Positions 1-6,550 are shown, numbered from the stretch's first letter. The stretch: DNA of 10,118 bases from Phyllobacteriaceae bacterium (GCA_012517025.1 JAAYVT010000057.1:1-10118); one strand, 5' to 3'. Numbers and translations: made by a program. Notes: a model not told the origin generated them from the sequence alone.

Positions 1-1823
1 ACCACGTCGGAGAGGGTGCGGGCGCCGCCGGCGGCGCGCTGGATGTTGCCGGCGATCTCCTGGGTGGCGCTCTCCTGATCCCCCATCACCGAGGCCATGT
101 CGCGCGACAGCGCGGTCAGCTCGCGGATGGTCGTGCCGATCGAGGCGATCGCCTCGACGACGTTGCGGGTCTCGTCCTGGATGTGCGTGACTTGACCGGC
201 GATCGCCTCGGTCGCCCGCGTGGTCTCGTTGGCGAGCGACTTCACCTCCGCCGCGACGATGGCGAAGCCGCGTCCTGCCTCACCGGCCCGCGCCGCCTCG
301 ATGGTGGCGTTGAGCGCCAGCAGATTGGTCTGTCCGGCGATCGAGTTGATCAAGTCGACGACCTTGCCGATCTCGTCGCCGCTGGTGGCCAGCGTGCGCA
401 CCACCTCGTCGGTGCGCGCCGCCTCGTCGAGGGCGCGGCCGGCGATCGCGGCGGAATGGTCGACCCGGCGCTGGATCTCGCGCACCGAGCTCGCCAGTTC
501 CTCGGTGGCGGCGGCGACCGCGCCGACGTTGCCGGAGGTCTCCTCGGCGTCGGCGACCGCGGTGCGCGAACGCGTGGTGGTGCGTTCGGAGACGTCGCGC
601 ATGGCGCCGGCGGTGGTCTCGAGCCGGCGCGCCGCCTCGGTCATGTCGCCGAGCACCCGCTTGATCGTCTCCTCGAAGGTCCGCGTCCTCTCCTCGCGGC
701 GTCGCCCGCGCGTCGTGCGCTCCTCCTCTTCCCGACGCTTCGCCGCCTCGGTGGCGAGTTCGGCGCAGAGCGCCGCTTTCAGCGCTTCGACGGCGCGGCC
801 GAGGGCGGCGATCTCGTCGATGGTGCCGGTCCGCGGCGTCGGGGTGTCGAGGTCGCCGCCGGTGACCCGGGCGACCGCGTCGGTCAAGGCGACGATCGGG
901 GCGCCGACCTCGCGGTTCAACCACCAGATCATCAACCCGCCGCCGAGCAGCAGCAGCCCGGCGATGGCGGAGAAGGCGGCGACGGCGTTGTCGCGCACCG
1001 CCTCCAGTGTCGACCGGTCGACCGCCAGGATCACCGACCCGATGCGCTTGCCCGAATAGTCGAGCAGCGGACGGTCGGCGAGCGACCAGTTGCGCCCGTC
1101 GACGGCGAAGACGCCGAGACGGCTCGTCTCGCCGCCGAGCCCCTTCAAATGGGCCGGCGAAAGGTCGAAACTCTCGGGGAAGTCGGAGGCGAGCACCTTC
1201 GATCCGCTCTTGCCCGGCTCGGTCTCGTCGAGCAACAGTGCCGCCTTCATGCCGGTGCGGGCGGAGAATTCCTCGACGAAGTTCGCCCCGAAGGCGAGGC
1301 CGAACTCGACCGAGCCGAGCCGCGCGCCGTCGCGTCCGACCGGCACCACGGCGCGGATGCCGATGCCCAGGACGCCGTTCTCGAGCCCGGTGACCTCCTT
1401 CGCCTCCTGGTTGGTGGCGACCACGGTGTGGCGGAAGGCGGAGAGGTCGTCGCCGAATTTCTTCGGCGCATGCACGCGCAGGAAGGACGTCGCCGGCGCG
1501 AGGTGATATTGGAACTGGTCGAAGCCGTCGCGCTTCACCGTCTCGAAGGTCGGCACCAACAACGCGGCGAGGGCGTCGCGATCGCGTCGGGCGAAGGCGT
1601 CGGTGAAGCTCGGAACGGCGGCGACGAAGCGCGACAGCGACTGCGCGCGCCGGCCCTCCGCCTGGATCTCGGCGTCGAACTGACGGGAACCGGCCTCGAG
1701 ACGCCCGGCGACGTCGTGCTCGATCAGATTGCCGACGAACCACAGACCGGCGGCGACGCAGGCCGCCGCGACGACCGTCACGCCGGCACCGACGCCGATG
1801 ATGAGACGCTTCTTGAGATGCAT
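1..1823 (-). CDS. Methyl-accepting chemotaxis protein with Cache-like sensor, C-terminus cut by window edge
   Basis: Membrane chemoreceptor that senses a periplasmic ligand and controls CheA/CheW. I translated it from the ATG at 1823-1821 (MHLKKRLIIGVG); the frame is open to base 1, giving about 607 residues with the end missing. A first membrane segment spans about residues 7-30. The sensor covers about 31-278 and contains FLRVHAPKKFGDDLSAFR, then a GLENG segment and IRAVVPVGRDG, which resembles the dCache_3-type Cache domains. A second membrane segment is at about 279-302, then HAMP at about 303-355 and a charged linker rich in E and R. The signalling tip starts at about residue 497 (QTNLLALNATIEAARAGEAG), followed by RGFAIVAAEVKSLANET. 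The ligand is unknown. It is divergent from the UPF0178 gene. An inverted repeat lies just before the start. The family is certain, the sensor class likely. Confidence 0.93.
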   Translation of the reverse strand, partial: MHLKKRLIIGVGAGVTVVAAACVAAGLWFVGNLIEHDVAGRLEAGSRQFDAEIQAEGRRAQSLSRFVAAVPSFTDAFARRDRDALAALLVPTFETVKRDGFDQFQYHLAPATSFLRVHAPKKFGDDLSAFRHTVVATNQEAKEVTGLENGVLGIGIRAVVPVGRDGARLGSVEFGLAFGANFVEEFSARTGMKAALLLDETEPGKSGSKVLASDFPESFDLSPAHLKGLGGETSRLGVFAVDGRNWSLADRPLLDYSGKRIGSVILAVDRSTLEAVRDNAVAAFSAIAGLLLLGGGLMIWWLNREVGAPIVALTDAVARVTGGDLDTPTPRTGTIDEIAALGRAVEALKAALCAELATEAAKRREEEERTTRGRRREERTRTFEETIKRVLGDMTEAARRLETTAGAMRDVSERTTTRSRTAVADAEETSGNVGAVAAATEELASSVREIQRRVDHSAAIAGRALDEAARTDEVVRTLATSGDEIGKVVDLINSIAGQTNLLALNATIEAARAGEAGRGFAIVAAEVKSLANETTRATEAIAGQVTHIQDETRNVVEAIASIGTTIRELTALSRDMASVMGDQESATQEIAGNIQRAAGGARTLSDV

Positions 1824-1831
1824 GGTTGTCC

Positions 1832-1851
1832 GCCCCGTTCCTGAACGGGGC
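1832..1851 (-). promoter_or_regulatory. Inverted repeat in the 5' leader of the first chemoreceptor gene
   Basis: Arms GCCCCGTTC (1832-1840) and GAACGGGGC (1843-1851) are perfect 9-bp complements around a 2-base centre. As RNA this gives an 8-bp stem with a four-base loop, CAGG on the sense strand. It ends 8 bases before the ATG at 1823. The best Shine-Dalgarno-like run, GGGGCGG, lies partly in the 3' arm, so folding would hide it. It could instead be a protein operator. Function is inferred; the symmetry is seen directly. Confidence 0.5.
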
Positions 1852-1870
1852 CATTGTGGTCGCCGTCGTG

Positions 1871-1877
1871 CTTAACG
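1871..1877 (-). promoter_or_regulatory. CGTTAAG element upstream of the first chemoreceptor
   Basis: The minus strand reads CGTTAAG with 47 bases between it and the chemoreceptor ATG. The same 7-mer occurs 50 bases before the second chemoreceptor (6370-6376). Shared position and sequence suggest a common promoter or regulator element. Seven bases is short, so chance is possible. Confidence 0.25.
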
Positions 1878-1965
1878 TTCGGTATGTGGCGGGCGGAAAG
1901 TTCGACGGCGTCACCAGATTTTGGAAGATTACGCAACGTAACTCAGTAATTTCGACAGGGAACGA

Positions 1966-2478
1966 ATGAAGTCTTCGGTGACATTGTACGTCGATGCGGA
2001 CGCCTGTCCGGTGAAGGACGAAGTCCAGCGCGTGGCGCTCCGGGCGGCGTTGCGCACGATCTTCGTCGGCAACAGCCGGCTGCGACTTCCCGACGATCCG
2101 TTGTTCGAGAGCGTGGTGGTGGCGACCGAGCCGGATGCGGCGGACGATTGGATCGCGGCGCGGGTCGGTCTGGGGTCGGTGGTGGTCACCGCCGACATTC
2201 CGCTGGCCGACCGGTGCGTCAAGGCGGGCGCACGGGTGGTGACGCCGAAGGGGCGTGTCCTCGACGCGGGATCGATCGGGGCGGCGCTCGCCACCCGCGA
2301 TCTGCTCGACGATCTGAGGTCGGCCGGGGCGACCACGGCCGGGCCTGCGCCGTTCACGCCGCGCGACCGCCAAGCCTTCCTGCAGGCGCTCGACCGCGAG
2401 GTGCGGCGGGCGGCGCACGACCTCGCCGGCACCGGCCGGCGGCCGATCCCGATCAGGCCGATCCGGCCGTCCCGGTGA
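1966..2478 (+). CDS. UPF0178 (YaiI/YqxD) family protein
   Basis: This is a 170-residue member of the UPF0178/DUF188 family, small soluble proteins related to PIN-like nuclease folds. To my knowledge no precise function is established. Family hallmarks are visible: VDADACPVKDEV at residues 9-20 with paired aspartates D10 and D12, FVGNSRL near 33, VTADIPLADRC near 74, and the glycine-rich VTPKGRVLDAGSIG segment near 87. The E. coli relative is about 150 residues; the extra length here is a C-terminal tail rich in R, P and I. The ATG at 1966 has an AGGG ribosome site at 1957-1960. The gene is divergent from the chemoreceptor, and its last 26 bases overlap the end of the DsbA-like gene on the other strand. 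The catalytic role suggested by the aspartates is inference. Confidence 0.93.
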   Translation: MKSSVTLYVDADACPVKDEVQRVALRAALRTIFVGNSRLRLPDDPLFESVVVATEPDAADDWIAARVGLGSVVVTADIPLADRCVKAGARVVTPKGRVLDAGSIGAALATRDLLDDLRSAGATTAGPAPFTPRDRQAFLQALDREVRRAAHDLAGTGRRPIPIRPIRPSR

Positions 2479-3157
2479 GGTGGACGAGGATGTCGCCGAC
2501 GTTCTCGAACAGCACGCGGCCGTCGATCTTCTCGACCCCGCCCTCGACGATGCGCAGCAGCGTCGGCACGCCGCGGGCGCCGACGTGGGCCATCAGATCG
2601 CTGGCGAGCGCGGCGCGCTGATTGAGCAGGTCGATGACGGCGTCGTCCTCGGCGAGATAGGCGGCGACGGTCTCCTCGTCGCAGCCGATCTCGCGCAGCA
2701 CGTCGGCGCACACCGCCTCGGAGGTGACGTCGCGGCCCTCGACCCAGCGCGCCGCCTGCAGCCCGTGCAGCGCGGCGATCGCCTTGGCCGGCTCGGCGAG
2801 CTGCACGGCGGCGAAGGCGAGGGTGGCCGGACCGCTGTCGAAGGTGGTTTCGAAGTTGCCGAGCACCTTTTGGCGATAGGCGTCGGAGAAGGTCTGCCCG
2901 GTCAGATCGCGGATGCGGCAATCGTTCTTCCAGGCGTAGTCGGCGAAGTCCGGGGTCATCGGGCGGCCGCCGATGAACAGGCCGGAGGCGAGGACGCGCA
3001 GCGGCACCACCCCGGCGGCGGCGATGCGGGCGATGGTGGGGGCGGCGCCCCAACACCAGCCGCACAGCGGATCGACGATCAGCACGACCGTGCCGGGGGC
3101 GAGAATCTCGACCTCTTCGTCGGTCTCGACCGGTTCTTCCGACGGATTCTCGCTCAT
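2453..3157 (-). CDS. DsbA-family thioredoxin-fold oxidoreductase, cytoplasmic
   Basis: Likely thiol-disulfide oxidoreductase of the DsbA/FrnE-like group. With the chosen start it has 234 residues. The active-site motif CGWC is at residues 32-35 (DPLCGWCWGAAPT), a helical insertion occupies about 75-185, and the cis-proline loop is RGVPTL with P198. There is no signal peptide; the N-terminus is acidic (8 D/E in the first 17 residues), so it should act in the cytoplasm, unlike periplasmic DsbA. I prefer the ATG at 3157 over the GTG two codons upstream: it overlaps the ribB stop as TGATG and has GGAG 8 bases before it. That junction implies translational coupling with ribB. The 3' end overlaps the UPF0178 gene. 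Extra cysteines C80, C150 and C159 are present. The substrate is unknown. Confidence 0.9.
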   Translation of the reverse strand: MSENPSEEPVETDEEVEILAPGTVVLIVDPLCGWCWGAAPTIARIAAAGVVPLRVLASGLFIGGRPMTPDFADYAWKNDCRIRDLTGQTFSDAYRQKVLGNFETTFDSGPATLAFAAVQLAEPAKAIAALHGLQAARWVEGRDVTSEAVCADVLREIGCDEETVAAYLAEDDAVIDLLNQRAALASDLMAHVGARGVPTLLRIVEGGVEKIDGRVLFENVGDILVHLTGTAGSA

Positions 3158-4500
3158 CAACACCGCTCCAGCGTCTCGGTCCCTTCGATGGCGATGCCGA
3201 AGCCCTCGAGACCGACGTAGCGGCGTTCACGAGAGGCGATCAGACGGATCGAGGTGACGCCGAGATCCTTGAGGATCTGGGCGCCGAGCCCGATCTCGAG
3301 CCAATTCTCGGCGCGGTTGGCGGCGGAGGCGTGAGCCTCGTCCCCCGCCGACGTCATCGGATCGGGACCCTTCTCGGCCTCGCGCGCCGGTTTGGCGACG
3401 CCGACCGAGCCCTCGCGAAGATACACGATGACGCCGCGCCCGTCGCGGGCCATGCGCGCCATCAGCCGATCGATCGCCTGCGAGGTGCCGAAGACGTCGT
3501 CGACCACCGATTCGAGATGCAGCCGCACCGGCACCGAGCGGCCGTCGCGGATGTCGCCGAAGACGATCGCGACGTGCTGCATCGGGTCGAACGGGGTCGA
3601 ATAGGAGACGGCACGGGCGCGGCCGGCCGGAGTGTCGACGTCGAACTCGGCGACGCGCTCGATCAGCCGCTCGTTCCTCTGGCGATAGGCGATGAGGTCG
3701 GCGACCGAGACCTTCTCGAGCCCGTGCTCCTCGGCGAACTTCGTCACGTCGGGGCCGCGCTTCACCGTGCCGTCGTCGTTGACCAGCTCGCAGATCACGC
3801 CGACCGGCTGCAGTCCGGCGAGACGGCACAGATCGACCGCCGCCTCGGTGTGGCCGGAGCGGGTCAAGACGCCGCCGTCCTTGGCGATCAACGGGAAGAC
3901 GTGGCCGGGGCGGACGAAGTCCATCGGGCCGACGTTGGGGTTGGCGAGCGCGCGCGCGGTGTTGCAGCGCTCCTCGGCGGAGATGCCGGTGGTCAGGCCG
4001 TGGCGGTAGTCGATCGTCACGGTGAAGGCGGTGCCGAGTGGGGCGTCGTTGGCGGCGATCATCGGCTCCAGATGGAGCTTGCGGGCGAGATCGCGCGGGA
4101 TCGGCGTGCAGACGATGCCGGAGGTGTGACGAACGATGAAGGCCACCTTCTCGGGGGTGGCGTGTACCGCCGCGACGATCAGATCGCCCTCGTTCTCGCG
4201 GTCGTCGTCGTCGGTGACGACCACGATCTCGCCGCGCTCGAAGGCGCGGATGGCGGTGGCGACACGGGACTGGTTCATCATCGTCTCCTCATGGGCCTTC
4301 GACCGACGGTCGAGCCCGAGAAAGTCGTCCGGCGTCACCGCGCCGCGGGTGGCGCGGGCGATCTTCTCGGCGGTTTCGCGCGAGATCCAGACGGCGGGGT
4401 CGTTGCAGAGTGCGGTGACGGCGGCCGGCGACAGCCCGATGCGGCGGGCGAAGCCGCTGCGGGTCTCTTTCGTACGGGAAAGCCAATCACTCAATCGCAT
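3157..4500 (-). CDS. ribB: 3,4-dihydroxy-2-butanone 4-phosphate synthase with N-terminal HTH and RibA-like C-terminal domain
   Basis: RibB turns ribulose 5-phosphate into 3,4-dihydroxy-2-butanone 4-phosphate, the four-carbon precursor of riboflavin. The 447-residue frame has three parts. Residues 1-62 form a Cro/CI-like helix-turn-helix (RSGFARRIGLSPAAVTALCN). Residues 75-280 are the synthase, with DDDDRENEGDLI, RHTSGIVC and RPGHVFPL plus the GHTEAAVDL motif. Residues 285-445 resemble GTP cyclohydrolase II (RibA), including YVGLEGFGI, but the zinc-binding cysteine region reads HLESVVDDVFG with no cysteines, so this domain should be inactive. A second start at ATG 4278 (MNQSRVATAIRAF, 374 codons) has GAGGAG six bases upstream and matches the usual RibB N-terminus; the ATG at 4500 lacks a clear ribosome site. 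Both products may be made. The downstream DsbA-like gene is coupled. I see no FMN riboswitch upstream. Confidence 0.95.
   Translation of the reverse strand: MRLSDWLSRTKETRSGFARRIGLSPAAVTALCNDPAVWISRETAEKIARATRGAVTPDDFLGLDRRSKAHEETMMNQSRVATAIRAFERGEIVVVTDDDDRENEGDLIVAAVHATPEKVAFIVRHTSGIVCTPIPRDLARKLHLEPMIAANDAPLGTAFTVTIDYRHGLTTGISAEERCNTARALANPNVGPMDFVRPGHVFPLIAKDGGVLTRSGHTEAAVDLCRLAGLQPVGVICELVNDDGTVKRGPDVTKFAEEHGLEKVSVADLIAYRQRNERLIERVAEFDVDTPAGRARAVSYSTPFDPMQHVAIVFGDIRDGRSVPVRLHLESVVDDVFGTSQAIDRLMARMARDGRGVIVYLREGSVGVAKPAREAEKGPDPMTSAGDEAHASAANRAENWLEIGLGAQILKDLGVTSIRLIASRERRYVGLEGFGIAIEGTETLERC
4285..4290 (-). promoter_or_regulatory. Internal ribosome binding site inside the HTH-RibB frame
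   Basis: The minus strand reads GAGGAG ACG ATG ATG: a near-perfect Shine-Dalgarno three bases before ATG 4281 and six bases before ATG 4278. It sits exactly at the boundary between the HTH segment and the RibB domain, and supports translation starting at MNQSRVA. The site is plain in the sequence; its use is inferred. Confidence 0.6.
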
Positions 4501-4508
4501 GGCGACGA

Positions 4509-4537
4509 CGAATACCGCATCGACCTTTCAGTGACAA
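4509..4537 (-). promoter_or_regulatory. Candidate promoter for HTH-ribB giving an almost leaderless mRNA
   Basis: The minus strand has TTGTCA (4532-4537), a 17-base spacer, and TATTCG (4509-4514). Only 8 bases separate the -10 box from the ATG at 4500, so transcription would start about 2 bases before the start codon. This would explain why the 4500 ATG has no ribosome site. The -10 box is a weak match to TATAAT (3 of 6), so confidence is limited. Confidence 0.3.
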
Positions 4538-4563
4538 TGAAAAGAGCGTGGCGATTTCGTCGC

Positions 4564-4600
4564 AAGGAGAAGAAGGACCGTCGCCGCGACGACGACGGTC
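4564..4600 (-). terminator. Rho-independent terminator after the second chemoreceptor
   Basis: On the minus strand the arms GACCGTCG (4600-4593) and CGACGGTC (4583-4576) pair perfectly around a 9-base loop, then comes the pyrimidine tract CTTCTTCTCCTT (4575-4564). It lies about 35 bases past the chemoreceptor stop (4636-4634) and before the ribB promoter region. The U tract is interrupted by C, so strength may be moderate. Confidence 0.6.
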
Positions 4601-4633
4601 GGCTCGGTCGGCGCCGGTGGCTCGGGGGCGCGT

Positions 4634-6319
4634 TCAGGCGGCGCGCACCCCGGCGAGGAAGTCGGCGACCTCGCGACGCAACACTTCGGAATCGCCGGCG
4701 AGGTCGCCGGCGGAGGCGAGAACCTGGGCGGCGGCGGCGCTCACCTCCTCGGCGGCGCGCGAGACGCCGACGATGTTGGCGGTGACCTCCGAGGCCCCCG
4801 TCGCCGCCTGCCCGATCGACCCGGCGATCGCCTGGGTGGTCGCCTCTTCTTCCTCCACCGCGCCGGCGATGTCGGTGGAGATCGCGTTCATCGTCGAGAT
4901 GGTGTGGCCGATCTCGACGATCTTGGCGGAAGCCTGACGGGTCGAGGCCTGGACCTGTTCGATGCGGGCGCCGATCTCGGCGGTGGCGCGGGGCGTCTGT
5001 TCGGCGAGCCCCTTCACCTCCTGGGCGACGATGGCGAAACCGCGCCCCGCTTCACCGGCCCGCGCCGCCTCGATGGTGGCGTTGAGGGCGAGCAGATTGG
5101 TCTGCGAGGCGATGTCGTCGATCAGATCGACGATCGAACCGATGCGGTCGACGGTCTCCGACAGTTCCGCGACGCGACGGTTGGTGAAGTCGGCTTCGGC
5201 GACCGCCCCGGCGGCGATCCTGGAGGATTCCTCGACGCGTCGACCGACTTCGCGCACCGCATTCGCCAATTCGCCGGCCGCCCCGGCGACGCTGCGCACG
5301 CTGGTGGCGGCCTCCTCGGAGGCGGAGGAAACGGCCATCGACTGGCTGGTGGTCTCCTCGGCCGAGGCGGTGAGGGAGGTGGCGGTGGCGCGGAGCTCGC
5401 CGGCGGCGGTGGCGACCCGTTCGACGACGGTCGAGACGGAGCGTTCGAATCGGCCGGCGAGGTCGTCCATCAACCGCCGGCGCTCGGCGCGGGCGCGCGA
5501 CTCGGCGGCGACGGTCTCGGCCTCGAGGCGGATCTTCTCGACGGCGTCGCGGCGGAAGACGTCGACGGCGCGGGCCATCATCCCGACCTCGTCGCCGCGC
5601 TCCTCGCCCTCGATCGGCGTCGCCACGTCGCCGGCCGCCAGACCGGTCATGCGGGTGCCGAGACGGCGCAGCGGCCGCGACACCGTCGCGATCACCAACC
5701 ACACCATCGCCGCGAGAACCGAGGCGGCGCCGAGACCGACGACCCCCTCGCCGACCAGGATCGCCCGCTCCGCCTCGCGATCGGCGACGGCGGCGGCGGC
5801 GACCGCTTCGTCGGTCATCTGCACGATGGTCTTGGAAATGTCGGTCTTGAGCGTGTCGAGGGCGCGATCGAATTCGCCGACCAGGACCTTCTGCGCCGCC
5901 TCGTGGTCGCCGCCGGCGGCGAGTTCGCCGGCGCGTCGGGCGGTGGCGATCACCGCCGCGAAGGCGGCCTGATATTCCCGGATCTGCGCTTCGCGGCGCG
6001 GCAGAGCGCGGATCGCCTCGTCGGTGCGCTGGCGGAATTCGGCGAGGACGCCGTCGAACCGGCCGTAGAGTTCGCGAACCTCGGCCGGATCGCGCCGCGA
6101 CAGACCGCGATAGGCGATGTCGCCGGAGCGGTAGACCCGTTGATTGGCGCGCGCCAGATAGGTCGCGGCGAGCGATTCCCCGGCGATGATGCTCTGCGCC
6201 CGGTCGCTCACCATCAGCGCCGTCGCGGCCCCCTGGAGCACCGCCCCGAGCGCGACCGCCGCCATGACCACGAGGCCTCCGACGATCTTCATCGGAATCG
6301 AAACGTCGCGAATCCCCAT
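4634..6319 (-). CDS. Methyl-accepting chemotaxis protein with helical-bundle sensor
   Basis: Complete 561-residue chemoreceptor. Membrane segment one is at about 11-36. The periplasmic sensor at about 37-187 is all alpha-helical by composition and of four-helix-bundle length, unlike the Cache-type sensor of the other receptor. Membrane segment two is at about 188-213, and HAMP at about 213-265 (SRPLRRLGTRMTGLAAGDV). A coiled-coil adaptation and signalling region follows, with tip QTNLLALNATIEAARAGEAG starting at about residue 406. There is no C-terminal CheR-tethering pentapeptide; the end is VADFLAGVRAA, common in alphaproteobacterial receptors. One oddity is EQTPRATAEI just after the tip, where a proline replaces the usual small or polar residue. 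The start at 6319 has GAGGG four bases before the ATG. It lies between aroC and ribB on the same strand but has its own upstream region and terminator, so is probably transcribed alone. The ligand is unknown. Confidence 0.95.
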   Translation of the reverse strand: MGIRDVSIPMKIVGGLVVMAAVALGAVLQGAATALMVSDRAQSIIAGESLAATYLARANQRVYRSGDIAYRGLSRRDPAEVRELYGRFDGVLAEFRQRTDEAIRALPRREAQIREYQAAFAAVIATARRAGELAAGGDHEAAQKVLVGEFDRALDTLKTDISKTIVQMTDEAVAAAAVADREAERAILVGEGVVGLGAASVLAAMVWLVIATVSRPLRRLGTRMTGLAAGDVATPIEGEERGDEVGMMARAVDVFRRDAVEKIRLEAETVAAESRARAERRRLMDDLAGRFERSVSTVVERVATAAGELRATATSLTASAEETTSQSMAVSSASEEAATSVRSVAGAAGELANAVREVGRRVEESSRIAAGAVAEADFTNRRVAELSETVDRIGSIVDLIDDIASQTNLLALNATIEAARAGEAGRGFAIVAQEVKGLAEQTPRATAEIGARIEQVQASTRQASAKIVEIGHTISTMNAISTDIAGAVEEEEATTQAIAGSIGQAATGASEVTANIVGVSRAAEEVSAAAAQVLASAGDLAGDSEVLRREVADFLAGVRAA

Positions 6320-6326
6320 GGCGCCC

Positions 6327-6345
6327 TCACAACCTGTTCTTGTGA
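6327..6345 (-). promoter_or_regulatory. Inverted repeat in the 5' leader of the second chemoreceptor gene
   Basis: Arms TCACAA (6327-6332) and TTGTGA (6340-6345) flank a 7-base spacer. On the sense strand the 3' arm runs straight into the GAGGG ribosome site before ATG 6319, and the loop contains CAGG, as in the hairpin before the first chemoreceptor. Folding could limit ribosome access. The stem is short, so this may be coincidence. Confidence 0.3.
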
Positions 6346-6369
6346 ACGCGGGAAGCGTCGCGCCGGAGT

Positions 6370-6376
6370 CTTAACG
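6370..6376 (-). promoter_or_regulatory. CGTTAAG element upstream of the second chemoreceptor
   Basis: Minus-strand CGTTAAG with 50 bases between it and ATG 6319, mirroring the element at 1871-1877 before the first chemoreceptor. It may be part of a shared motility promoter, but could be chance. Confidence 0.25.
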
Positions 6377-6438
6377 AATGTTGATGGACGGTTCGCCGAA
6401 CCGCCGAATACTGCCGACCCTCGTAATGTTACAGACTT

Positions 6439-6464
6439 CGTATAAGAAATCTGACGTTACGTCA
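6439..6464 (-). promoter_or_regulatory. AT-rich promoter region with a perfect 13-bp operator-like palindrome
   Basis: TGACGT-T-ACGTCA at 6452-6464 is a perfect 6-1-6 inverted repeat. Seven bases downstream on the minus strand lies TATACG (6439-6444), a possible -10 box, with no good -35 box at the usual distance. Bases 6421-6490 are only about 33% G+C (23 of 70), in contrast to the surrounding genes. This fits a regulated promoter for the chemoreceptor at 6319, with the palindrome placed where an activator or repressor would touch the -35/-10 area. The regulator is unknown. Confidence 0.4.
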
Positions 6465-6520
6465 TGTTTTGAATTGAAATTACTCTACGTAAAGACGACG
6501 CGTCGGCCCGTCTCGACGCC

Positions 6521-6535
6521 GCGCTTCGGAAGCGC
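6521..6535 (-). terminator. Weak hairpin after aroC, possible terminator
   Basis: GCGCTT-CGG-AAGCGC pairs perfectly (6-bp stem, 3-base loop) 15 bases past the aroC stop. No T tract follows on the minus strand, so it is at best a weak or factor-dependent terminator. Confidence 0.3.
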
Positions 6536-6550
6536 CGCACCGGTCGACCG

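Noticed and set aside
241..332. DNA match of about 90% between 241-332 and 5013-5104
   Set aside because: It encodes the conserved signalling tip of two paralogous chemoreceptors; family constraint explains it without recent duplication or a mobile repeat.
183..1844. Long plus-strand open frames opposite the chemoreceptor and other genes (also around 3331-4785 and 4904-6445)
   Set aside because: They are arginine-, glycine- or aspartate-rich antisense shadows of high-GC genes, with no family motifs, and they lie opposite well-supported coding regions.
1929..1941. TTACG-CAA-CGTAA inverted repeat upstream of the UPF0178 gene, sharing ACGTAAC with the 6452-6464 palindrome
   Set aside because: Five-base arms are easily due to chance and the shared core is short and differently oriented.
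280..2418. 712-residue minus-strand frame spanning the first receptor and the UPF0178 gene
   Set aside because: Low-complexity, arginine-rich translation that crosses two real genes in the wrong frame.
4501..4633. Possible FMN riboswitch before ribB
   Set aside because: None of the conserved RFN element segments could be recognised, and the space is taken by a terminator and promoter-like boxes.
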